5,550 bases of DNA, from the NCBI GenBank assembly GCA_002394635.1, contig DGUK01000094.1, forward strand, positions 6,320-11,869. Direction: 5' to 3'. The notes beneath the pieces are model-generated. The model did no database searches, was not told where the DNA came from, and worked only from the letters and a program-made list of their open reading frames with translations. This document shows positions 1 through 5,171 of the stretch, one piece after another. The DNA is from Faecalitalea sp. UBA4312 (lineage in GTDB: Bacteria > Bacillota_I > Bacilli_A > Erysipelotrichales > Erysipelotrichaceae). The position numbers and the translations under genes were made by a program. Numbering within the stretch: position 1 is the stretch's first letter; each line of letters begins with the position of its first letter.

Positions 1-110
1 GATCCGGATACCCCGGTCAAGATCACAAATTGATCTTTGGGAATTTGTATATCTATGTTTTTTAAGTTATTTTCACGTGCTCCACGTATTGTTATATATT
101 TCTGTGCCAT
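1..110 (-). CDS. uvrA: UvrA-family excinuclease ATPase, N-terminal fragment
   Basis: Only the first 36 codons and two bases of the next are in the window; the gene runs off the left edge. The peptide starts [15 protein letters not shown], continues with LKNIDIQIP, and ends ILTGVSG just where the first Walker A motif (GxSGSGKS) begins. The [10 protein letters not shown] block followed by an early Walker A is the signature of UvrA, the damage-recognition ATPase of UvrABC nucleotide excision repair, which dimerises in the cytoplasm and loads UvrB. The ATG at 110 is the first possible start, because an in-frame stop lies 12 bases upstream. No Shine-Dalgarno sequence precedes it. The Walker A reads GVSG, where many housekeeping UvrA proteins have GLSG; GVSG is also common in UvrA paralogues such as the class II or resistance-linked forms. 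Family membership is firm, but orthology to the housekeeping uvrA is not settled by 36 residues. Confidence 0.82.
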   Translation of the reverse strand, partial: MAQKYITIRGARENNLKNIDIQIPKDQFVILTGVSG

Positions 111-116
111 GCCAAG

Positions 117-145
117 ATTTTACCATACTATTTTTTAAATGTATA
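117..145 (-). promoter_or_regulatory. Putative sigma-A-type promoter of the UvrA-family gene
   Basis: Read on the minus strand, TATACA (140-145; 4 of 6 to TTGACA) is followed by exactly 17 bases and then TAAAAT (117-122; 5 of 6 to TATAAT). The usual start point, six to seven bases past the -10 box, falls on or next to the A of the ATG at 110. This fits the absence of a ribosome binding site and would give a leaderless or nearly leaderless mRNA. It lies between the operon terminator and the gene, where a promoter is needed. Prediction only; AT-rich DNA gives chance matches. Confidence 0.45.
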
Positions 146-153
146 TTCGTTTG

Positions 154-184
154 AAAAGGCGGGAAATCGAAAATCCCGCCTTTT
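154..184. terminator. Strong hairpin terminator at the end of the signalling operon
   Basis: An 11-bp perfect stem, AAAAGGCGGGA (154-164) with TCCCGCCTTTT (174-184), encloses a 9-base loop. On the minus strand it begins at the TAA stop codon of the response regulator (184-186) and ends in a TTTT run, so it terminates the three-gene operon before the UvrA-family gene. On the plus strand the same stem is followed by TTTTTATT, so it could also stop transcription coming from the left. Confidence 0.85.
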
Positions 185-1308
185 TATTCACCAATCGTTT
201 CCCGAATGACCAGCCCTGTTTCCCGGGCTCTGACAGCCAGTTCCGTCCGTGAGTGATATCCTGTTTTTTCCATCAGCCGATCCACGTAGGTTTTTACTGT
301 GGATGTCGCAATATGCAGTTTTTTACTGATTTGTACATTGGTAGCTCCGGTGGTCAGCTCCCGAAGGATCTCCAGTTCTCTTTGTGATAATTCATAGCTG
401 GTTGTATCGCCCAGCTGTACCATCGGGCTTGTTTCCGGATAGACCGATTCCCCAGCCATCGTACGGTCCATGATCTCCATCAGAGATTCGGTCTGCACCT
501 CTTTATACCAGAAGCTGTCCACTCCATACTCCCTGGCCTTTTTTAACCAGCTTGCCTCCGGCATCGATGTTACAATAATGATCTTGATCTGCGGAAACGC
601 TTCTTTGATCCGTTTTGATGCCTGCAGGCCATTAGCCCCCATCATTGTCACAACATCCATCAAAACCAGATCCACCTTGTCCTGTGCACAATAAAAGTAG
701 GCTGCCTGGGCGCTTTGTATGGTCTCCGTCAATGTATAACGCCGGCTGTTCTGTACGATAGAGCGAAACAGCTGGGCCGGCATCTGCTGGTCCTCTACGA
801 TCAAGACTCGTGTTTTCCGGTTTTTCTCGTTCGGTGTATAGAACACCAGGTGATTGCCGATCGTCTGTGCCTGTCCTAAGGCATGCAAGGCATTGTCGAA
901 AGCGCATCGATAGCCTCTTTGCCGATCATGATGACAGAGAGCCACCCCCATACTGGTTGTATATTTCACGCCAAAAAAGCTGGAAAGCCGAAGGGTTTCA
1001 TGCATCTTTGTGCAGCGCAAACGGAGCTGTTCCACCGTTTCCAGATGATGCATCACCACCGCAACGATCAGGTCGTTATAACGGACAATCATCGTATCCC
1101 TGTCAGAAAGAGAAGCCAGGACGCTCATCATCTGTTTCATCAAATGTTCCATGCCATCGATTCCCTGCTGGATCTGTACCTTTTGATACTGATCGATTTC
1201 TATTAAGGCGATTGCATGGATCCCTGTCTCAAAGGATGGCTGATCTTTTCGTTTCCTGCAGATCATTTCAAAGGTCTGCCGATCAAGATAATGTTTGTTT
1301 CCTGTCAT
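184..1308 (-). CDS. LuxR-type response regulator with N-terminal degenerate GGDEF-like domain
   Basis: A 374-aa predicted cytoplasmic DNA-binding response regulator, probably the output of the kinase encoded just upstream. Residues about 29-158 resemble a GGDEF domain: the ALIEIDQYQKV strand, RYNDLIVAVV where RYGGDEF would be, a TTSMGVAL strand, and an AL..LGQA..GNHLVFY ending. The GGDEF signature itself is lost, so diguanylate cyclase activity is not expected. Residues about 166-285 form a receiver (REC) domain with acidic residues E172/D173, phospho-acceptor D218 in LVLMDVV, T247 in IIIVTS and K269; the lysine is followed by Glu, not the usual Pro. Residues about 306-365 are a NarL/LuxR-type helix-turn-helix (LSQRELEILRELTTG...STVKTYVDRLMEK). 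The ATG at 1308 is chosen over the upstream ATG at 1365 because it overlaps the kinase stop as ATGA and has GGGAG (1315-1319) six bases away. Target genes are unknown. Confidence 0.88.
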   Translation of the reverse strand: MTGNKHYLDRQTFEMICRKRKDQPSFETGIHAIALIEIDQYQKVQIQQGIDGMEHLMKQMMSVLASLSDRDTMIVRYNDLIVAVVMHHLETVEQLRLRCTKMHETLRLSSFFGVKYTTSMGVALCHHDRQRGYRCAFDNALHALGQAQTIGNHLVFYTPNEKNRKTRVLIVEDQQMPAQLFRSIVQNSRRYTLTETIQSAQAAYFYCAQDKVDLVLMDVVTMMGANGLQASKRIKEAFPQIKIIIVTSMPEASWLKKAREYGVDSFWYKEVQTESLMEIMDRTMAGESVYPETSPMVQLGDTTSYELSQRELEILRELTTGATNVQISKKLHIATSTVKTYVDRLMEKTGYHSRTELAVRARETGLVIRETIGE

Positions 1309-1319
1309 ACTTTTCTCCC
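1305..1319 (-). promoter_or_regulatory. Stop-start overlap and ribosome binding site, kinase to response regulator
   Basis: On the minus strand GGGAG (1315-1319), six bases of spacing and ATGA (1308-1305) lie together. The TGA of the kinase shares bases with the ATG of the regulator. This decides the regulator's start codon and suggests translational coupling, which would keep kinase and regulator amounts in proportion. Confidence 0.82.
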
Positions 1320-2573
1320 ATCCAGTGTGAGAATGACCGCGAACCGAGGCGTCCATTCCACACACATTTCACCGTTGACACGAGCAACAGCCTGTCGAAG
1401 GATACGCAGGCCTCCACCTTCTTTTATCGGCTTTTCCGGAATCATTCCGTTATTTGTATACCGCAAAAGAATCTTTCCGTCTTTCTCCGTGACATCAATA
1501 TACAATTTCGTGGCCCCTGCATGACGGTACGCATTGAGTAGGCACTCCATAGCCCCGGCCAAAAAGACATTCTGTATCTCTTTTTTTGCCGGTATCGATC
1601 CATTGATTTCTACATCTACGCCGATCGAAGCAGCTGCCTTTTCTATTTCGTACTGTGTATACTCCGGAAAGCTTTGCGGCTGCCGGACAGAAAACAAATG
1701 TATGATGGAAGCCCATTCCTTCATCAAAGTGCCATAGTTTTCCGTTTCCTTTTTTTCCAGGGTCCAACCGGTCATCAGGATCATTTGTCCCAATTCATCA
1801 TGTACATGTTTTTTGGCATCCAGGATCTCCTGCTGCGTGATCCGGTTGACCATCTGGTCTTCATATTCCCGTAACTGCCTTTCCACATCCTGCAGTAATT
1901 CCAGTTTTTTCTCCAGGTTTTTATACAATGTATATTGTTCGGTAATGTCCTTTGTCTTCAATTCATGATACGCACGATGTGCCGTAAATATCCGATAATG
2001 ATCGACCTGGTATATATGTTGATCATTGCCTTCAAGCCAATAACTATCCTCTCCGTTTTTCATCAAAGCGTTTGTACGGATCCAATCAAAGAACCGGTTT
2101 CCATTCCACGCCTCATAATGACCAATCTCTTTAAAGAAGCTCCACATGGATTTGTTGATCAATCGCGGTGCTCCATCTTCTTCATAGTAGTACAACCCTT
2201 GAGGCGCCTGATCAAAGACCTCCCGGATCGATCGATTGGATATATGGGTGTGCCGCCAGCGCAACAGATCACGTAAAGACTTCAGATCCAGGATGATCAT
2301 GCCTACCGACAAAAAAATATAAAGCTCTACCCGACCGGAACATACCAGCCACTGCCAGCCGGACATCATATTCATCTTTTGATAAAAACGGATCCCCAGC
2401 AAACAAGCCATACACACTGCTTCCAACACAACCACTATAGCTGTCATACACGCCTTGGGTCTCATTCGGTATTGCACAAATTTACAAAACACGACCACCT
2501 GAAACAAATGAAGAAAATACATTCCCATGATCCATATTCCCTGCCCAATCACAGGCATTTGATCTAATGTCAT
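1305..2573 (-). CDS. Membrane sensor histidine kinase, HisKA_3/NarL-partner class, with PAS-like domain
   Basis: A 422-aa predicted inner-membrane histidine kinase that should phosphorylate the regulator encoded next to it. Three hydrophobic segments (about 10-32, 41-61, 76-95) are followed by a PAS-like region (about 114-210: IREVFDQAPQGLYYY...HRAYHELKTKDITEQY) and a coiled-coil linker (about 211-250). The phosphoacceptor motif is KKHVHDELGQ, with H258 as the predicted acceptor, typical of kinases paired with LuxR-type regulators. The C-terminal HATPase domain has an N-box ECLLNAYRHAGAT (N347), a TNNG motif at 373-376 in place of the usual DNGxG, and a glycine-rich EGGGLRILRQAVARVNG (385-401). 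It therefore looks catalytically competent, though the D-box is altered. The ATG at 2573 overlaps the previous stop and follows GGTGGAGGG. The input signal is unknown; with little extracellular sequence, sensing is likely within the membrane, through the PAS-like domain, or by the partner 7TM protein. Confidence 0.88.
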   Translation of the reverse strand: MTLDQMPVIGQGIWIMGMYFLHLFQVVVFCKFVQYRMRPKACMTAIVVVLEAVCMACLLGIRFYQKMNMMSGWQWLVCSGRVELYIFLSVGMIILDLKSLRDLLRWRHTHISNRSIREVFDQAPQGLYYYEEDGAPRLINKSMWSFFKEIGHYEAWNGNRFFDWIRTNALMKNGEDSYWLEGNDQHIYQVDHYRIFTAHRAYHELKTKDITEQYTLYKNLEKKLELLQDVERQLREYEDQMVNRITQQEILDAKKHVHDELGQMILMTGWTLEKKETENYGTLMKEWASIIHLFSVRQPQSFPEYTQYEIEKAAASIGVDVEINGSIPAKKEIQNVFLAGAMECLLNAYRHAGATKLYIDVTEKDGKILLRYTNNGMIPEKPIKEGGGLRILRQAVARVNGEMCVEWTPRFAVILTLDGRKV

Positions 2574-2583
2574 CCCTCCACCT
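2570..2583 (-). promoter_or_regulatory. Stop-start overlap and ribosome binding site, 7TM protein to kinase
   Basis: The minus strand reads AGGTGGAGGGATGA: a purine-rich Shine-Dalgarno stretch (2574-2583) directly precedes an ATG (2573-2571) whose last bases form the TGA stop (2572-2570) of the upstream membrane protein. It fixes the kinase start and implies coupled translation. Confidence 0.8.
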
Positions 2584-4159
2584 CATTTCTTGGTGAATAG
2601 GTCAACATCATTCCGTTTGTCTCACAATGAATATGCTCTTGCAATCCCGTTGGGCAGATCCATGTAACCGGAATTGTCAAATCCATTTTGATCTTCATTT
2701 GCCGATCCTGCACCAGTGCAACATGAAAAACAGTACACTTTCCGAGCGCTGCCTCCAATACGTTTTCCATTGCCTCCAGATAGAGAGATAATCTTTGTCC
2801 GTCACAAAGAACCTCTTCATCCTGGCTCACCCGGCATACGATGCCAAAAGAGCGAATCTGATAGAAGATTTCGCGAATGGCGTATAAAAACTCTTCGCTG
2901 GATACCTTGCCTTGATCTGTCATCAACATCAAATTGGCCTGGCGTTTCACATACGCTCCCACCACACAGAAGCGTCGAAGAATCTCTTCCTGTGGCAGCT
3001 GCGATTCAGCCTGAGTACAGATCCATTCCAGCTGGGGCTGCACACGCCGGGTGATCTTATCATAGAGACGGTTTTGTTGAAGGACCCGGTAATTTTCCTC
3101 CTGCTTGCGGTTTTCCGCCTTTAATAACTCCACCTTTTCCGACAAAGCCTGATGACTTTCCCTTAACTCTCGCTGCATCGCATGGATCAAAGACAAGTCC
3201 ATCTGCACATATCCATAGCCACCATAAACAGAGAATCCTTTCATCGCAATATCCGGTGTAGTCATCAAGGGAGCTTCCAGCGATTTCTTTTTCGCCTGAC
3301 GACCAGCAGGCACAAAGCTGTATGTTTGATACATACTGTTCCCGGACGGATCCTCAATTTCGGCGCCCAATGAGCTATACGGAAAAATGACATCATAATC
3401 ACGGTTGGTCGGCAGCAGATTTGTCAAACAACAATATTCCCAAAGAAAAAGAATCGTCAAGGAGAAGAATTCCTGCAGCTCATATGGTTTACGAGAAAGG
3501 ATAAAAGGTCCATGCGTATATTCAATACCGTACATAGCAACCAGACACACAATGGCAAAAAAGACCCCCATATAATTCCTTTTCCCACTGAGCCCACAAC
3601 AACGGATGATATTGACAACGGTAGCCACCATAAACGCAAACAACCAGATATACCGAATATAAACTAAGATTCCATATGCTCTTCCTTGCTCCCCATATGC
3701 CAGATGATGCATCTCATTGGTCAGACATAAAGCGATCAAAACAAGTGCCGGGATCCACCACAATTTATAGCGATCATGAACTGCAGAAGGCTTTAGATAC
3801 AAAGAAGCATAATAGCTCATCAATGGCATCAGCACGAAAGGAATGGCATACATATTGTCAAGCATCCTCGATAAAGAATCGTCTTCCCCGGTCAACCTGT
3901 ATTTAAAGATCCGCAACAAGAGCCAGACAATCATACAACCAGCCATGACGGTCAAATACCTGGCCGCCTCCTTACGTAACACTCTTCGATAAATCGAAAT
4001 CCCCCACAATGCGATAAGACAAATATAAAACGTATTGATCACATAAAAAAAACAAATGCTGATGCCTAATGATTTTGTTTCAAATACATGCAGAACGCCA
4101 GCTAAAAAAACCAAGCCAGCCACGATCCATATATTTCGCCATTCCCTGTTTCTGATCAT
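2570..4159 (-). CDS. Multi-pass 7TM-type sensor with kinase-like, apparently non-catalytic C-terminal half
   Basis: First gene of the operon; 529 aa. The N-terminal half (about 8-246) has seven or eight hydrophobic helices and resembles the 7TM sensory module found at the N-terminus of some histidine kinases, including the LTNEMHHLAYG stretch (146-156) after helix five. A soluble region follows: a linker (about 250-318), a coiled coil (about 322-366) and a helical segment, LYDKITRRVQPQLEWI then VVGAYVKRQANLML (365-412), that sits where a kinase dimerisation domain would be. I see no histidine-containing H-box of the HDxxGQ kind, and no N-box or glycine-rich ATP-binding motif in residues 415-529, which loosely keep the length of an HATPase fold. 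The inference is a pseudokinase receptor that senses a small or membrane-embedded ligand and controls the neighbouring kinase, perhaps as a heteromer. The ATG at 4159 follows GAGGA (4166-4170) with six bases of spacing. The ligand is unknown. Confidence 0.8.
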   Translation of the reverse strand: MIRNREWRNIWIVAGLVFLAGVLHVFETKSLGISICFFYVINTFYICLIALWGISIYRRVLRKEAARYLTVMAGCMIVWLLLRIFKYRLTGEDDSLSRMLDNMYAIPFVLMPLMSYYASLYLKPSAVHDRYKLWWIPALVLIALCLTNEMHHLAYGEQGRAYGILVYIRYIWLFAFMVATVVNIIRCCGLSGKRNYMGVFFAIVCLVAMYGIEYTHGPFILSRKPYELQEFFSLTILFLWEYCCLTNLLPTNRDYDVIFPYSSLGAEIEDPSGNSMYQTYSFVPAGRQAKKKSLEAPLMTTPDIAMKGFSVYGGYGYVQMDLSLIHAMQRELRESHQALSEKVELLKAENRKQEENYRVLQQNRLYDKITRRVQPQLEWICTQAESQLPQEEILRRFCVVGAYVKRQANLMLMTDQGKVSSEEFLYAIREIFYQIRSFGIVCRVSQDEEVLCDGQRLSLYLEAMENVLEAALGKCTVFHVALVQDRQMKIKMDLTIPVTWICPTGLQEHIHCETNGMMLTYSPRNEVEG

Positions 4160-4165
4160 CGTTAT

Positions 4166-4185
4166 TCCTCACATAAAGTATATCA
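4166..4185 (-). promoter_or_regulatory. Putative extended -10 promoter and ribosome binding site of the signalling operon
   Basis: On the minus strand TGATATACT (4177-4185) matches an extended -10 element: TG, one base, then a 5-of-6 TATAAT hexamer. No good -35 box stands 16-18 bases upstream, which extended -10 promoters can tolerate. The start point would fall near 4170, giving a very short leader that begins at the GAGGA ribosome binding site (4166-4170). The ribosome site is well supported; the promoter is a guess, and other AT-rich boxes farther upstream (up to about 4276) could serve instead. Confidence 0.4.
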
Positions 4186-4269
4186 ATACTTCTTAATATT
4201 TACGTAGACCAATATGGTATATGTTAACTAAACTTTCTTCATCCGGATCCACCCCTCTTTAAAACCTGT

Positions 4270-4275
4270 TATAAT
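4270..4275 (+). promoter_or_regulatory. Candidate -10 box for the XRE regulator gene
   Basis: A perfect TATAAT occurs in the divergent intergenic region. Initiation near 4282 would give a leader of about 120 bases that includes the inverted repeat at 4301-4318. The sequence 16-18 bases upstream does not resemble TTGACA, so support is partial. A rival -35-like box, TTGTCA (4300-4305), has no convincing -10 partner. Confidence 0.3.
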
Positions 4276-4300
4276 AAGACACATTAAATAGAAATTCCCT

Positions 4301-4318
4301 TGTCAAAGACCTTTGTCA
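4301..4318. promoter_or_regulatory. 18-bp inverted repeat, possible operator
   Basis: TGTCAAAG (4301-4308) and CTTTGTCA (4311-4318) form an inverted repeat with one mismatch in eight positions, around a central AC. It lies about 80 bases upstream of the XRE regulator gene and in the control region shared with the divergent operon. Its size and symmetry suit a dimeric HTH repressor such as the adjacent XRE protein (autoregulation) or the LuxR-type regulator of the operon. It does not look like a terminator because no T-run follows. The assignment to a protein is inference. Confidence 0.35.
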
Positions 4319-4386
4319 TTAATAAATCACACATGGAAAACCCTTTTGATAGAAGAAAATTCTCTATTTCGATAGGATAAAACTGC

Positions 4387-4393
4387 AAGGAGG
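4387..4393 (+). promoter_or_regulatory. Ribosome binding site of the XRE regulator
   Basis: AAGGAGG, a near-ideal Shine-Dalgarno sequence, lies seven bases before the ATG at 4401 and fixes that start. Confidence 0.9.
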
Positions 4394-4400
4394 CAATCAC

Positions 4401-4982
4401 ATGGAACTCGGAAAAAGATTGAAGACCTATAGAAACAGTGCACAAATGAGCCAGGAACAATTAGCTGACCAGCTATATGTATCCCGACAGACCATATCAA
4501 ATTGGGAAAATGATAAAAGTTATCCGGATATTCACAGTCTTTTACTGTTAAGCAATGTGTTTCATGTCTCCCTTGATACCTTAGTGAAAGGAGATATTGA
4601 TATCATGAAAGATAAAATCGATCAAAAAGACATTCGCAATTTCAATAGAGACAGCACCATTTTCACCCTGTTAATGATTCTTTGTATCCTGTCAGCCATC
4701 CCTTTAATAGAAGGACTTGGTATTCCAGGATCCATCCTATGGGGAGCTATCCTAATTCTCACATTCTATTACACATACAGAGTTGAAAAAGCAAAAAAAG
4801 AACACGATATACATACCTATAAAGAAATCGTAGCCTTTACCAACGGAGAAACCCTCGATCGCATCGAAAAAGCCAGAGAAGAAGGCAAACGATTCTATCA
4901 AAAAGCATTGATGGCTATCCTCAGTGCCATCACCGGCTTAGGCATTGCCACTATCATAAAGATGTTGATGAAGGCATTGTAG
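4401..4982 (+). CDS. XRE-family HTH regulator with C-terminal membrane domain
   Basis: A 193-aa predicted membrane-anchored transcription regulator. Residues 1-65 are a classic Cro/CI-type helix-turn-helix: MSQEQLADQLYVSRQTISNWE (16-36) followed by KSYPDIHSLLLLSNVFHVSLDTLV. After a short charged linker come two hydrophobic helices (about 86-104 and 108-126), a charged soluble helix region (about 127-166, rich in Lys and Glu) and a last hydrophobic helix (about 169-187). HTH proteins with a short multi-helix membrane tail are frequent in Bacillota; they often regulate themselves and a neighbouring transport or stress function, but this one's target is not shown by the sequence. It is divergent from the signalling operon and could regulate it through the shared 241-bp control region. 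Its coding sequence looks more AT-rich than the operon, which may mean a separate origin. It stands alone and is followed by a hairpin terminator. Confidence 0.88.
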   Translation: MELGKRLKTYRNSAQMSQEQLADQLYVSRQTISNWENDKSYPDIHSLLLLSNVFHVSLDTLVKGDIDIMKDKIDQKDIRNFNRDSTIFTLLMILCILSAIPLIEGLGIPGSILWGAILILTFYYTYRVEKAKKEHDIHTYKEIVAFTNGETLDRIEKAREEGKRFYQKALMAILSAITGLGIATIIKMLMKAL

Positions 4983-4990
4983 CTCGAATA

Positions 4991-5036
4991 AAACAAAGCA
5001 GGAGTCCGTAGATTCCTGCTTGTTTAGTGTTATTTC
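4991..5036. terminator. Bidirectional terminator between the XRE gene and the CRISPR array
   Basis: An 8-bp perfect stem, AAGCAGGA (4996-5003) with TCCTGCTT (5014-5021), has a 10-base loop; partial AC/GT pairing extends it. The plus-strand tail is TGTTTAGTGTTATTT, moderately T-rich, suited to the XRE gene that ends at 4982. On the minus strand the tail is TTGTTTTATT, as good or better, so it can also end transcripts coming leftward out of the CRISPR array. A shared hairpin like this is expected between convergent units. Confidence 0.7.
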
Positions 5037-5135
5037 TTATAGAATCGTAACATAATAATTCCATAGATGTTTAGAGTTCCATTGCCTCTTGTCGTCATGC
5101 AATCTAAGTTATGCATATAGATACCATCCTGAAAG

Positions 5136-5171
5136 GAAGAAATAATACGAAAAAACACAATCCTTAAGAAC
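5136..5171 (-). repeat. Diverged terminal CRISPR repeat
   Basis: This copy matches the consensus at 33 of 36 positions; the three changes are adjacent, at plus-strand positions 2-4 (bases 5137-5139). In minus-strand reading this is the 3' end of the last repeat. It would not be copied during new spacer acquisition at a leader on the far side, so divergence is tolerated there. Confidence 0.9.

Noticed and set aside
1309..1365. A 19-residue N-terminal extension of the response regulator from the ATG at 1365
   Set aside because: It would lie entirely within the kinase gene, and the ATG at 1308 has both a GGGAG site at ideal spacing and the ATGA overlap seen at the other junction.
810..1541. A 243-codon open reading frame on the plus strand
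   Set aside because: It is antisense to the regulator and kinase genes, shows no recognisable domain, has a Ser/Arg/Pro-rich composition typical of shadow frames, and no good ribosome binding site was seen.
4300..4328. TTGTCA at 4300-4305 or 4313-4318 as the -35 box of the XRE gene, or TTGACA on the minus strand (4301-4306) as the operon -35
   Set aside because: None has a credible -10 hexamer at 16-18 bases; the boxes are better explained as parts of the inverted repeat.
4346..4381. TTGATA (4346-4351) with GATAAA (4376-4381) as a promoter just upstream of the XRE gene
   Set aside because: The 24-base spacing is too long for a normal sigma-A promoter.
5022..5135. tracrRNA, leader or small gene between the terminator and the array
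   Set aside because: I found no stretch complementary to the repeat's GTTCTTAAGG end, no convincing promoter pair and no open frame with a ribosome binding site. An imperfect inverted repeat, ATCTA (5102-5106) with TAGAT (5118-5122) around TATGCATA, is present but too weak to call.
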